A stretch of 64,000 nucleotides of DNA, from NCBI RefSeq assembly GCF_900182655.1, contig NZ_FXTC01000007.1, positions 124,001 through 188,000 of the forward strand. Direction: 5' to 3'. Source of the DNA: Chryseobacterium rhizoplanae. GTDB lineage: Bacteria > Bacteroidota > Bacteroidia > Flavobacteriales > Weeksellaceae. Shown here one piece after another: positions 45,338 through 54,222 of the stretch (position 1 is the first letter of the stretch; every line of letters begins with the position of its first letter). The position numbers were made by a program, and so were the translations under genes. Under the pieces are notes generated by a model. That model was not told the DNA's origin. It worked only from the letters and a program-made list of their open reading frames with translations, and searched no databases.

Positions 45338-47455
45338 ATGAAAGGATTATTTTTTTTAGGGCTTAGCGTAGGCTCAGTAGCCTTTATGCAGGCTCAGAAT
45401 AAGGATTCTCTGAAAGTCAGAGAAATTGAGGCGGTCAACTTTACCAAAAGGCTGCCGGTTGCAAAGGAAATCATCAATGTACAGAAAGATTTAGACGGTA
45501 AAAATTTAGGACAGGATCTTCCTATTCTTTTAAAAAATCAAACCTCCATTATTTCTACTTCAGATGCAGGAAATGGGGTAGGATATACCGGTTTCAGAAT
45601 CCGTGGAGTTTCAGGAAGCGGAATTAATGTAATGATGAATGGTGTTCCGTATAATGATTCTGAAAGTCAGGGAACCTTTTTTGTGAATGTTCCGGACCTT
45701 ACAAGTTCTGCTTCGCAGATTGTTATTCAAAGAGGAGTGGGAACCTCCAATAATGGTGTTTCTGCTTTCGGAGCAAGTATCAATGTGATTTCTAAAGATC
45801 CTGAAGAAAAGTTTTATTTTAAAACAGATGACAGCTATGGCTCATTCAATACCTATAAATATTCGGCTGAGATAGGTTCCGGTAAGTTCTGGAAAAACCG
45901 TCTTTCTGTAATGGGAAGATATACTCATATTCATTCTGACGGTTATATCGACAGGGCTTCATCAAATTTACATTCTTATAATTTTACGGCCTTATTTGAA
46001 GAAGGAAACACGAAGCTGCGTTTAATGGCTTTCGGTGGAAAAGAGAAAACCTATCAGGCATGGAACGGGATTGACCGTAAAACATGGGAAACCGATCCTA
46101 AATTCAATGTTTCAGGTGCAATTTATGATGCCAGTTGGGAGAATATTGTAAGCTTCTATGATAACGAAACAGACAATTACAGACAGAACCATTATCAGTT
46201 GCTTTGGGAACAAAAGTTCAGTGACCGATGGAATCTTGAAACTACTTTTCATTATACCAAAGGAAAGGGATATTACGAAAACTACAAGCAGGGAGATCCT
46301 TTTTCCAGATACAATTTACCTGATCTGACTGAAGGTGGGCAGACTGTAAAATATTCAGACTTTATCAGAAAAAAATGGCTGAACAATGATTTTTATGGAG
46401 TTGTTTCAACACTTTACGGAAAGTTTGAAAACTTAGATCTGAACGTGGGAGTTGTAGCCAACCAATATTACGGAAGACACTATGGAAATGTTACCGGAGT
46501 ATTCTTCCCTCAGATTGAGGAAAGCGAGTATTACAGAAGCCGCTCGATAAAGAATGAAGTATCCGGTTTTGCAAAAGCTTTGTTTAGAGTAGATAATTTT
46601 GAATTTTTTGGTGATTTACAGCTTAGAAAAATTAATTATAATACTAAAATCTTGATGGCAGGTGATGGTGAAGGTGCTGATTTAAGCAAAAACTGGTTGT
46701 TTTTTAATCCAAAAGCTGGTGTAAATTACAGAATTGAAGGAGGTAAAGTATTCCTGTCATACGCTCATGCCCACCGTGAACCGAACAGAGATGATCTGAT
46801 GGCCAATAACGATGTGAAAGCTGAAAAACTTCATGATATTGAAGCGGGTTTTGAAAAGCAGTTTGGGATCGTATCCTTTACTGCGAATCTGTATTATATG
46901 TATTATGTCAACCAATTGGTTTTAAATGGAGAACTTAACAATGTAGGAGCATTCATCAGAACCAATTCCGGGAAGAGCTACAGAAGAGGAGTGGAACTTA
47001 GTGCTCTGGCAAAATTATCCAAACAATGGGAGGTTTCAGGAAATGTGACCTTAAGCCAGAGTAGAAATCAGGACTTTAATATTCAAAATGGGGATGTTCC
47101 TAAAAGCCTTGGAAATACACAGATTTCATTCTCTCCGAATGTGATTGCCAATTTAAGTCTGAAATTCAACCCTACCAAAAACTTTCAGTTTGCCTTAATG
47201 AATCAGTATGTCGGGAAACAATATCTCGACAATACGGAAGAGGCCAATCTGCAGCTTAAAGATTATTTCCTGACTGATTTCAATGCTCAGTATCAGTTTA
47301 AAATTGCCAATAATGAAATTGCATTAAAACTATTGGTCAATAACCTGTTCAACAAGAAATATGTCAACAACGGATCTGTGTACGAAGGGCAGCCCTATTA
47401 TTTTTCACAGGCAGGAACCAATTTTATGTTTGGAGTGAGCTGGAAGATTCAGTAA
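45338..47455 (+). CDS. TonB-dependent receptor, putative thiamine transporter
   Basis: A 705-residue outer-membrane receptor. The frame extends to 45284, but 45338 (Met-Lys-Gly-Leu-Phe-Phe-Leu, ending Met-Gln-Ala-Gln) gives the signal peptide. Plug motifs: Gly-Phe-Arg-Ile-Arg-Gly-Val-Ser-Gly-Ser-Gly, Asn-Val-Met-Met-Asn-Gly-Val-Pro-Tyr-Asn-Asp-Ser-Glu and Ser-Gln-Ile-Val-Ile-Gln-Arg-Gly-Val-Gly. The C-terminus Phe-Gly-Val-Ser-Trp-Lys-Ile-Gln retains an aromatic near the end. The TPP riboswitch upstream (45197-45264) implies a thiamine or thiamine-precursor receptor, as predicted for thiamine-regulated TonB receptors of Bacteroidota. It has no inner-membrane partner here. Confidence 0.92.
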   Translation: MKGLFFLGLSVGSVAFMQAQNKDSLKVREIEAVNFTKRLPVAKEIINVQKDLDGKNLGQDLPILLKNQTSIISTSDAGNGVGYTGFRIRGVSGSGINVMMNGVPYNDSESQGTFFVNVPDLTSSASQIVIQRGVGTSNNGVSAFGASINVISKDPEEKFYFKTDDSYGSFNTYKYSAEIGSGKFWKNRLSVMGRYTHIHSDGYIDRASSNLHSYNFTALFEEGNTKLRLMAFGGKEKTYQAWNGIDRKTWETDPKFNVSGAIYDASWENIVSFYDNETDNYRQNHYQLLWEQKFSDRWNLETTFHYTKGKGYYENYKQGDPFSRYNLPDLTEGGQTVKYSDFIRKKWLNNDFYGVVSTLYGKFENLDLNVGVVANQYYGRHYGNVTGVFFPQIEESEYYRSRSIKNEVSGFAKALFRVDNFEFFGDLQLRKINYNTKILMAGDGEGADLSKNWLFFNPKAGVNYRIEGGKVFLSYAHAHREPNRDDLMANNDVKAEKLHDIEAGFEKQFGIVSFTANLYYMYYVNQLVLNGELNNVGAFIRTNSGKSYRRGVELSALAKLSKQWEVSGNVTLSQSRNQDFNIQNGDVPKSLGNTQISFSPNVIANLSLKFNPTKNFQFALMNQYVGKQYLDNTEEANLQLKDYFLTDFNAQYQFKIANNEIALKLLVNNLFNKKYVNNGSVYEGQPYYFSQAGTNFMFGVSWKIQ

Positions 47456-47577
47456 TGAGAAATTGGAGAGCAAATAAGAGAATTTGAAAATTTGCCCTTT
47501 TACTTGTTTCATTACAAATGTTAAGCTTAAAAAAAGAAGTTTAAATAGCTGTATTCCGGTTTTGATACAGAATAATC

Positions 47578-47601
47578 AAAAGACTGTTTCGGCAGTCTTT
47601 T
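47578..47601 (+). terminator. Terminator after the thiamine-type receptor
   Basis: A 9-bp stem (47578-47586 and 47593-47601) with a 6-nt loop, followed by a T run. Confidence 0.8.
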
Positions 47602-47657
47602 TTTATATAGGTTAAATACCTTAAAAAGTCATGAAAAAGTTATAAATTTGCTGCCAA

Positions 47658-48410
47658 ATGAATATTTCAGCATACATTTTAGAATACTTAAAACAATTTG
47701 GAACTGCCACGGTTCCAGGCTTTGGGGTGTTTTCACTGAAAAATTCTAAGGCAATTATCAATTCCGAAAACGGCAGCATCTTACCTCCAGCCAGTCAGAT
47801 TGAATTTACAATAGACTACGAGGTACAGGCTGAAGATTTTACTGCTTTTATTGCAGGACAGAAGCAGATGTCCTTAGAGGCTTCAAGAAGTGATCTGAAA
47901 ATCCAGACAGATTTTTGGAAGAAAAAACTTCAGGCCGAGCAGGTTCTTGAAATTCAAAACCTTGGAACAGTTTTCATTGAAGAAGGACATACCCATTTCA
48001 AAGGAAAAAGAATAGAATCTGGACGTCCGGATTTTTATGGACTGGAAGAGATCAGATTTTCAGATATCAACAACGGAGAAAAGGTAGATCCTTCAGTTAA
48101 TCGTGAAAAGGATTTCAAATTCAAAAAGACTATTCTTTGGGTTTTCCTTTTGGTTATTCCGGTTTTGGGGATTTTATACCTGGCTTTTACCCAGCAGGAA
48201 CTTCTTTTTGGTAAGAAATCTTTCAATAAGGTTTCTGTACAGACCTCTACCCACAGAATTGTAAAAGATACCATTAAAGTAATGGTACATACCCCGAAAG
48301 CAACCGTTTCAGATTCTTTGAAAAAAGATTCATTAGCAAAACCTGTCGGAAAAGCTGTAAAGCAAGCTCCGGCCGTTCCAAACAACACTAAGACTAGATG
48401 GCAAAAATAA
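47658..48410 (+). CDS. HU/CCDC81-like domain membrane protein without SPOR domain
   Basis: A 250-residue protein. Residues 1-130 resemble the two HU-like (CCDC81-type) domains of Bacteroidota proteins: Tyr-Leu-Lys-Gln-Phe-Gly-x-Ala-Thr-Val-Pro-Gly-Phe-Gly-Val-Phe, and Ile-Gln-Asn-Leu-Gly-Thr-Val-Phe near 97-107. A membrane helix lies at about 157-178, then a Lys/Pro/Val-rich tail to the end. Relatives I recall carry a C-terminal SPOR peptidoglycan-binding domain; this one does not and ends in Thr-Arg-Trp-Gln-Lys. It may link the cell envelope to DNA or septum. It overlaps the next gene by 13 nt. Confidence 0.82.
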   Translation: MNISAYILEYLKQFGTATVPGFGVFSLKNSKAIINSENGSILPPASQIEFTIDYEVQAEDFTAFIAGQKQMSLEASRSDLKIQTDFWKKKLQAEQVLEIQNLGTVFIEEGHTHFKGKRIESGRPDFYGLEEIRFSDINNGEKVDPSVNREKDFKFKKTILWVFLLVIPVLGILYLAFTQQELLFGKKSFNKVSVQTSTHRIVKDTIKVMVHTPKATVSDSLKKDSLAKPVGKAVKQAPAVPNNTKTRWQK

Positions 48411-48940
48411 AAAAAGCGTCAGAATCTCTGACCATTATGACCAATATCGTTCTTCCGAACGAAACCAATTCTTTAAGAAATCTTTTTGGGGGTGAGCTTT
48501 TAGCAAAAATGGACCGTTGTGCGTCTATTTCTGCAGCAAGACACTGCGAGAGAAGAGTTGTAACCGCTTCTGTAAACCACGTATCTTTCAACCACCCTAT
48601 TCCGGAAGGCGGTGTAGTGGTATTGGAATCCAAAGTTTCCAGAGCATTTTCTACTTCTATGGAAGTCTATGTGGATGTATGGTTGGATGACCCAATCAAT
48701 CAGAAGAAAGTTCACACCAATGCAGGTATTTATACTTTCGTTGCAGTGGATGAATTCAACCGCCCGATTCCTATCCCCGAAATGGTTCCGGAAACTGAAG
48801 AAGAAAAAGAAAGATTTGCAGCGGCATTCCGTAGAAAAGAACTTTCATTAATCCTTTCCGGAAGAATGAAACCTTTGGAATCTGTAGAACTTAAAAAACT
48901 CTTCCAGGAACCGCAGGAATCCAAGAAAGACAAAAAATAA
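48398..48940 (+). CDS. Acyl-CoA thioesterase (hotdog fold)
   Basis: A 180-residue cytoplasmic thioesterase of the BACH/YciA-like group that hydrolyses acyl-CoA to free acid and CoA. The N-terminal motif Leu-Pro-Asn-Glu-Thr-Asn-Ser-Leu-Arg-Asn-Leu-Phe-Gly-Gly and Asn-His-Val-Ser-Phe-Asn-His-Pro-Ile-Pro-Glu-Gly-Gly contain the family's catalytic Asn/Asp region. The C-terminus has an extra Lys-rich tail. Acyl preference cannot be read. It overlaps the upstream gene by 13 nt. Confidence 0.92.
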   Translation: MAKIKKASESLTIMTNIVLPNETNSLRNLFGGELLAKMDRCASISAARHCERRVVTASVNHVSFNHPIPEGGVVVLESKVSRAFSTSMEVYVDVWLDDPINQKKVHTNAGIYTFVAVDEFNRPIPIPEMVPETEEEKERFAAAFRRKELSLILSGRMKPLESVELKKLFQEPQESKKDKK

Positions 48941-49017
48941 AAACACAAAAAACACAAATGTCTTACACAAATTTTCACAAATGGGTTGTGTAAGGTTACA
49001 TGAAAAAAAATATTAAA
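48941..49017. repeat. CACAAAT repeat upstream of the GxxExxY gene
   Basis: The stretch between the thioesterase and GxxExxY genes contains AAACACAAA, TTACACAAAT and TTCACAAAT words, approximately complementary to the words after the gene (49402-49447). It resembles the copy after thiF. Confidence 0.5.
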
Positions 49018-49404
49018 ATGGATATTTCTGAAAACGATATATCAAAAATTGTTTACGAAGCAGGATATACAGTTCACAAGTCATTGGGACCAGGGCTTTT
49101 GGAAAGTGCTTATGAAGAGTGTCTGTTTTATGAATTAAATAAACATGACATTTTTGTAGAAAGGCAAAAACCAATGCCATTAGTTTATGATGATATAAAA
49201 ATGGATGTAGGCTATAGACTTGACTTTTTGATTGAAGAGAAATTTGTGCTGGAAATAAAATCTGTAGAATCTTTGCATGATATTCACCTGGCGCAGATAC
49301 TCACTTACCTTCGTTTAAGCAATTGTAAGCTTGGTATGTTGATCAACTTTAATACAATCCAGTTTAAAAACGGAGTAAAAAGAGTTATTAACGGTACCTT
49401 ATAA
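49018..49404 (+). CDS. GxxExxY family protein
   Basis: About 128 residues; an earlier ATG at 49000 adds six residues and cannot be excluded. It carries the defining motif Gly-Pro-Gly-Leu-Leu-Glu-Ser-Ala-Tyr-Glu near residues 24-33, then Val-Gly-Tyr-Arg-Leu-Asp-Phe-Leu-Ile-Glu and Leu-Glu-Ile-Lys-Ser-Val, a D-x(n)-E-x-K arrangement of PD-(D/E)XK nuclease-like folds. Biochemical function of the family is not established. The gene is flanked on both sides by the same AT-rich repeat words in opposite orientation, so it may have moved as a small cassette. Confidence 0.85.
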   Translation: MDISENDISKIVYEAGYTVHKSLGPGLLESAYEECLFYELNKHDIFVERQKPMPLVYDDIKMDVGYRLDFLIEEKFVLEIKSVESLHDIHLAQILTYLRLSNCKLGMLINFNTIQFKNGVKRVINGTL

Positions 49405-49447
49405 TTTGTGTTATTTGTGAAATAAATTAGTGTCCTTTGTGTTTGAA
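49402..49447. repeat. ATTTGTG repeat downstream of the GxxExxY gene
   Basis: Contains AATTTGTGTTATTTGTGAAA and TTAGTGTCCTTTGTGTTT words. In reverse complement these match the CACAAAT words upstream of the gene and after thiF. Confidence 0.5.
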
Positions 49448-49453
49448 TAAAAA

Positions 49454-50383
49454 ATGAAAATACTTCTTTTAGATAAAAACCATCCTCTTATCACAGAACA
49501 GTTGATTGCTAAAAACTTTATACTGGAAGAGGATTTTACATCGTCTTATGATGAGGTTTGTGATAAAATTGAAAATTATGACGGGATTATCATCAGAAGC
49601 CGTATTCCATTAGACCAAAATTTTCTTGAGAAAGGGAAGAACCTGAAGTTTATCGCAAGAGTAGGAGCCGGAATGGAAAATATAGATATTCCTGTTGCTG
49701 AAAAACTGGGAATCCAACTGATCAATTCTCCTGAAGGAAACAGAGATTCTGTAGCTGAACATGTGGTAGGAATGCTGCTTGTGATGATGAACAGACTTTT
49801 TATTGCTTCTCAGGAGGTAAAAAACGGAATCTGGAAGCGTGAAGAGAACAGAGGAGATGAATTGTTAGGAAAAACAGTAGGATTGATCGGATATGGAAAT
49901 ATGGGTAAAGCTACCGCTAAAAGGCTTTCAGGATTCGGATGTAAAGTGATCTTCCATGATATCCTTCCCGGTCTTTCAGATGAACATGCTACACAGGTTT
50001 CACTGGAAGAACTGAAGCTGTCTGCTGAGGTTTTGAGTCTTCATATTCCTTTGACTTCAGAAACACATTATCTTATTAATGAAACGTTCATTGCGGAAAT
50101 GAAAAACGACTTCTATTTTATCAATACGGCAAGAGGAAAGAATGTGAAAACTAAAAGTTTAGTAGAAGCATTGAAGTCAGGAAAGGTAAAAGGCACCTGT
50201 CTGGATGTATTAGAATACGAAAAGTCTTCTTTCGAGCATATTGAAACAGAAAATGAAGATTTAAAATATCTTCTTGAATCTGAAAAAGCAATTGTAACAC
50301 CACATATTGCCGGATGGACCCATCAGAGCAAAGAAAAATTGGCTCAGTTTATTGTTGATAAAATTGTCGCTTCACATTGTTAG
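49454..50383 (+). CDS. D-2-hydroxyacid dehydrogenase (phosphoglycerate dehydrogenase-like)
   Basis: A 309-residue NAD-dependent dehydrogenase. The Rossmann motif Gly-Leu-Ile-Gly-Tyr-Gly-Asn-Met-Gly is near residue 148. Catalytic residues are visible: Arg in Asn-Thr-Ala-Arg-Gly, Glu in the Leu-Asp-Val-Leu-Glu segment, and His in Pro-His-Ile-Ala-Gly-Trp-Thr. There is no C-terminal ACT domain, so it lacks serine feedback control if it is a phosphoglycerate dehydrogenase; it could act on another 2-hydroxyacid. Single gene; terminator follows. Confidence 0.9.
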   Translation: MKILLLDKNHPLITEQLIAKNFILEEDFTSSYDEVCDKIENYDGIIIRSRIPLDQNFLEKGKNLKFIARVGAGMENIDIPVAEKLGIQLINSPEGNRDSVAEHVVGMLLVMMNRLFIASQEVKNGIWKREENRGDELLGKTVGLIGYGNMGKATAKRLSGFGCKVIFHDILPGLSDEHATQVSLEELKLSAEVLSLHIPLTSETHYLINETFIAEMKNDFYFINTARGKNVKTKSLVEALKSGKVKGTCLDVLEYEKSSFEHIETENEDLKYLLESEKAIVTPHIAGWTHQSKEKLAQFIVDKIVASHC

Positions 50384-50404
50384 ACAAAGAAAAATAAAAG
50401 ATAA

Positions 50405-50435
50405 AAAGCGGATTTACAAGAAGTGAATTCGCTTT
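50405..50435 (+). terminator. Terminator after the hydroxyacid dehydrogenase gene
   Basis: A 10-bp stem with one G-U pair (50405-50414 and 50426-50435) and an 11-nt loop, followed by Ts. Confidence 0.75.
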
Positions 50436-50559
50436 TTTTATGATTTTGTCCCTTCAAATTTTACTTTTCCTTTTATTTGTGTTAAATAATTCATAATATC
50501 CCTTTCTTATTTACTATTTATTTTTGAGTTTTATTAAATTGCCGCTCATTTTGAATCTC

Positions 50560-51822
50560 ATGACGAAGCGTAATTTTGTACTTATCCTAACTGTTCTTTT
50601 ATCACTGTTTTCCTGTCAAAAAAAGTCTGAAGCCAAAGAAGTTTCAGCTGAAAATACGACCAATCTACCCAACTATGGAAATGTAGACTTCGGAAGTATT
50701 TTCGTCAAAGGTGATGGCCAGCTGTTGAACAGACAGACAACGGTAAGCTATATAGATCAGTATTACAAAAAAATATGGGAAGAAGGTAATCTTAGCGGAG
50801 GAATTCTGGTTGCTAAGGGAGATGAAATTCTTTACGAAAACTACAGAGGCTTCGGAAGAGAAGGCAATCAGATGCCAATTGATAAAAATACACCATTGCA
50901 CGTAGCTTCGGTTTCTAAAACATTAACGGCGATGGCGATGATGAAACTGATTGAGGCAGGAAAAATAAAACTTACAGATCATCTTACCCAGTTTTTTCCG
51001 GGATTTCCATATCCGAATGTTACTGTTCAGACTTTATTGGATCAAAGAAGCGGTCTTCCGAAATACGAATATTTTATTACCAAAATACAGCCTGCACCGG
51101 CAGAACTTTCCAAACAATTTATTACGAACCAGGATGTATTGAATATGATTATCAAATACAAACCTGATCTGGCAAGAGATACTGATACAGGATTTATGTA
51201 CTGTAATACCAACTTTGCTTTATTGGCTCTATTGGTTGAGAAAATAACAAAAACTCCTTTTCCGCAGGCAATGAAAGAAATGGTTTTCACTCCGTTGAAA
51301 ATGAATAATACCTACATCTTTCAGGAAAAAGATATTCCCACAGCGTCACAGTCTTTCTATTATGGAGGAAGCAAACTGTATCCTTTAGATAAACTTGATC
51401 TTATTTACGGAGATAAAAATGTCTACACCACACCAAGAGATTTGTATAATTTCTCAAAAGCAATGTTTTCAAAAAACTTCCTGAAACCGGAACTCATGCA
51501 GATGGTATTTACGCCTTATAGCAATGAAAAGATGGGAATGAATAACTATGGGTTAGGATTTAGAATGAAAATATTTGATAACGGCGAAAAACTGACGTAT
51601 CATAATGGATGGTGGCATGGCTCCAACGCGGTATTTGCGCACCTTTTAAAATCTAAAGTTACGATTGTAGCAATTGGAAATAAATATTCAAACAAAGTAT
51701 ATACTGCCCTTGCGTTATCAGGATTATTCGAAGATTTTCCTTTACAGAAAGAGAAGCTGCACACCGTTATGCATGACAATAAAGATACTTTAAATTCCGG
51801 ACAGGAAGTTTTTGGAGAATAA
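50560..51822 (+). CDS. Beta-lactamase class C-like serine hydrolase, lipoprotein
   Basis: A 420-residue protein; an in-frame ATG at 50524 is less likely because 50560 gives a clean lipoprotein signal (Leu-Phe-Ser-Cys lipobox). The serine nucleophile is in Ser-Val-Ser-Lys (SxxK) near residue 112, the second motif is Tyr-Cys-Asn (YxN) near 208, and the third is His-Asn-Gly (equivalent of KTG) near 346. These are the marks of class C beta-lactamases and of DD-peptidase/esterase relatives. Single-gene lipoproteins of this kind are usually peptidases or esterases rather than antibiotic-resistance enzymes; nothing here shows resistance. Confidence 0.87.
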   Translation: MTKRNFVLILTVLLSLFSCQKKSEAKEVSAENTTNLPNYGNVDFGSIFVKGDGQLLNRQTTVSYIDQYYKKIWEEGNLSGGILVAKGDEILYENYRGFGREGNQMPIDKNTPLHVASVSKTLTAMAMMKLIEAGKIKLTDHLTQFFPGFPYPNVTVQTLLDQRSGLPKYEYFITKIQPAPAELSKQFITNQDVLNMIIKYKPDLARDTDTGFMYCNTNFALLALLVEKITKTPFPQAMKEMVFTPLKMNNTYIFQEKDIPTASQSFYYGGSKLYPLDKLDLIYGDKNVYTTPRDLYNFSKAMFSKNFLKPELMQMVFTPYSNEKMGMNNYGLGFRMKIFDNGEKLTYHNGWWHGSNAVFAHLLKSKVTIVAIGNKYSNKVYTALALSGLFEDFPLQKEKLHTVMHDNKDTLNSGQEVFGE

Positions 51823-51847
51823 TGTTTATTTTTGCTTAAACATTTTC

Positions 51848-53659
51848 ATGAAAAGGTTTCTTTTATTATTTGTTATCTGCTTTCTTGTGCATTCATGTGC
51901 AAGAGTGGGATCTCCTGTTGGAGGGCCTAAAGATACTTTAGCACCAAGGTTTTTAAGTTCAAACATTGATACTACAAGAATTAATGTTAAAAAAGATATT
52001 CACGAGCTCCGTCTGGATTTTGATGAATATGTGACATTGAAGGACATCAATAAAAACCTGATTATTTCACCGCCAATTAAAGGGATAACGAGGATTCTTC
52101 CTTCCAATATAGCCAACAAATTTGTGCTGATTCAATGGACGGATACTCTTCAGGCCAATACAACTTATAACTTCAATTTTGGAAATTCCATTGTAGATAA
52201 TAATGAGTCGAATATACTGAGGTATTTCAACTTTGCTTTTTCTACCGGAGATAAATTAGATGATCTTTATATCAGTGGTGAAGTAAAAGATGCACTGGAT
52301 ACCAAAAAGAAAACAGGAACAACAACGGAAAATAAACTTGTGGTTGGCTTGTATCAGGTAAAAGATACAATGGATTATAAGAAAAAGCCTTACTACATCA
52401 CCAAGGTAGATGAAGATGGATATTATGAATTGAATTATCTGACTCCTGGAAAATATAAGATTATTGCTTTTGACGACGAAAACGGGAATTCTATGTATGA
52501 CCCGGGAAAAGAAAAAGTTGGATTTCAGAAAGATCCGGTACAAGTTGAGAAATCTATTTCAGGATTGAATTTAAAAGTCTATCCTTCCAGAAAAGCTGTG
52601 AAGTATTCAGAAATGAAAGAAATTGCAGGCGGGATTTTAATGTCATTTGAAGGAAATCCGGATGACGTAAAAGTTCAGTCACTGAATGACAAAATAAAAG
52701 ATATCAAAATAACGCACAATCCAAAATCCGACTCTGTCAGAATCTGGTTTGATGCCGTAAAAGATGATGTGGGGCAGACAGCCAATGAAAAACTAACATT
52801 TACTCACAATAAAGGCCCGAAAAAAGATAGTGCCTACAGCGTTTCTTTATTTTACAGATACAATAAGAAGAATGTAATGGATGTTGTTAGTGATAATGAC
52901 GGAACTTCAATCGCTCCAAAAGCAGATTTAAAGCTTGCATCAAATTATATCGTTGATAAAATAGACCCATCAAAATGGACCCTAAAAATGAAAGGTGACA
53001 GTTTAACAGCTTTACCATTCACCGCTAAAATTTCGGATACAAATCCTTACCAGATTCATGTTCAATCAGACTTTGTGATGGGAAAAAGCTATGAGCTTAC
53101 TGTCCCTAAGGAAACGGTCTCTTCATTCTACGCAAAAAACAGCCAGTCAAAACGATTTGATTTTGATGTTGCTAAAGCAGATCAGTTTGGAAGCGTTGAG
53201 TTTTCCATTGCAAATGCTCCGGAAGCAAATTATTGGATTCAGCTGATAGATTCTTCAGACAAAATCAGCTATCAGAAATATTTAAAAGGTGATAAAGTAA
53301 AGTTTGATATATTGAAGCCAGGAGAATATATTGTAAGAATTCTGGTGGATAATAACGGAAATAAATATTGGGATGAAGCCGATTTCGCCAATGATATTTT
53401 TGCCGAAGATGCATATATTTTCCATAAAAAAGTGATCGTAAGAGGATTATGGGAAACAAGAGAAGACTGGGATCTGAAGGATACCAGAACCCTTGACAGC
53501 CCTAAATCAACTTCTCCGACTACAACACCTGCTTCGACTCCAGTATCAACGCCTGCTTCGTCATCAGAAACTTCTCAGCCCGCTGAACCTGCTGCAACGA
53601 AACAAGTCCTGAAAAAAGAATTTAAGTCTGGTAACGCCGTTTTAACTCCATCAAAGTAA
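51848..53659 (+). CDS. Ig-like (SbsA-type) domain lipoprotein
   Basis: A 603-residue lipoprotein; the frame extends to 51812, but 51848 gives the signal (Met-Lys-Arg-Phe, hydrophobic core, Val-His-Ser-Cys). The mature start Arg-Val-Gly-Ser-Pro-Val-Gly-Gly-Pro-Lys-Asp is the hallmark of Bacteroidota lipoproteins with an N-terminal Ig-like Big_5/SbsA domain. The chain is beta-rich with a CarboxypepD-like segment near residues 140-235 (Tyr-Tyr-Glu-Leu-Asn-Tyr-Leu-Thr-Pro-Gly-Lys-Tyr). The C-terminus is a Pro/Ser/Thr linker, then a Lys-rich tail. A role in envelope assembly or surface display is likely but unproven. A haem-binding protein gene follows by 4 nt. Confidence 0.85.
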   Translation: MKRFLLLFVICFLVHSCARVGSPVGGPKDTLAPRFLSSNIDTTRINVKKDIHELRLDFDEYVTLKDINKNLIISPPIKGITRILPSNIANKFVLIQWTDTLQANTTYNFNFGNSIVDNNESNILRYFNFAFSTGDKLDDLYISGEVKDALDTKKKTGTTTENKLVVGLYQVKDTMDYKKKPYYITKVDEDGYYELNYLTPGKYKIIAFDDENGNSMYDPGKEKVGFQKDPVQVEKSISGLNLKVYPSRKAVKYSEMKEIAGGILMSFEGNPDDVKVQSLNDKIKDIKITHNPKSDSVRIWFDAVKDDVGQTANEKLTFTHNKGPKKDSAYSVSLFYRYNKKNVMDVVSDNDGTSIAPKADLKLASNYIVDKIDPSKWTLKMKGDSLTALPFTAKISDTNPYQIHVQSDFVMGKSYELTVPKETVSSFYAKNSQSKRFDFDVAKADQFGSVEFSIANAPEANYWIQLIDSSDKISYQKYLKGDKVKFDILKPGEYIVRILVDNNGNKYWDEADFANDIFAEDAYIFHKKVIVRGLWETREDWDLKDTRTLDSPKSTSPTTTPASTPVSTPASSSETSQPAEPAATKQVLKKEFKSGNAVLTPSK

Positions 53660-53663
53660 ACAG

Positions 53664-54122
53664 ATGAAAACGGCTAAGAAAATAATATTCTGGACATTGG
53701 TGGCATTTGCCCTGATTCAGTTTTTTCCTATCGACAGGACCAATAAACCTGTTGATTCTGCGGCAAACTTCGTTGAAGCAAGGAAAACACCCGAAAAGAT
53801 CAGAACACTGCTCAAAAATGCATGTTATGACTGTCACTCTAATGAAACCGTTTACCCGAAATATGCTTTTATCGCACCTGTATCATGGTCTGTAAAAAGT
53901 CATGTGAATGAAGGTAGGGAGCATCTTAACTTTTCTACCTGGGAAACTTATAATAAGGATCTGAAAGAGAATATGATTACTAAATCTATTCAGACGATCC
54001 AAAGCAAAGCAATGCCAATGCCGGGCTACATCGTGTATCATAAAGAAGCCAATCTTTCAGAAGCAGAAAGAGCATTGCTGGTTCAGTACTTTGAAGAAAT
54101 GCTGAAGACTAAAACCTATTAG
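53664..54122 (+). CDS. Haem-binding domain protein (mono-haem c-type)
   Basis: A 152-residue protein with one N-terminal membrane helix/signal (about residues 6-20) and a Cys-Tyr-Asp-Cys-His haem c site near residue 51, followed by Ser-Asn-Glu-Thr-Val-Tyr-Pro and a Trp-Ser-Val-Lys-Ser-His-Val. This is the haem_bd family of Bacteroidota, small periplasmic cytochromes of unclear function. It is translationally close (4 nt) to the Ig-like lipoprotein gene. A repeat-type terminator follows. Confidence 0.87.
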   Translation: MKTAKKIIFWTLVAFALIQFFPIDRTNKPVDSAANFVEARKTPEKIRTLLKNACYDCHSNETVYPKYAFIAPVSWSVKSHVNEGREHLNFSTWETYNKDLKENMITKSIQTIQSKAMPMPGYIVYHKEANLSEAERALLVQYFEEMLKTKTY

Positions 54123-54138
54123 GTTCTACAATAAAAAA

Positions 54139-54208
54139 CTCCCGCAGATTTTACAAACTAAGCATATTGTTTAACAATTATCTGCCTGATCTGTAAAATC
54201 TACGGGAG
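54139..54208. repeat. Long inverted repeat/terminator between convergent genes
   Basis: Arms 54139-54155 and 54192-54208 pair over 17 positions with one mismatch around a 36-nt loop. The arms contain the words CGCAGATTTTACA and TGTAAAATCTACGG. I recall similar CGCAGATTT/AAATCTGCGG elements scattered in flavobacterial genomes, so this is a probable dispersed repeat doing duty as a bidirectional terminator. Confidence 0.65.
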
Positions 54209-54222
54209 AATATTTACAAAAA

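Noticed and set aside
50560..51822. The class C-like hydrolase as an antibiotic-resistance beta-lactamase
   Set aside because: SxxK, YxN and HxG motifs are also those of peptidases and esterases; it is a lipoprotein in a housekeeping context, with no AmpR-type regulator nearby.
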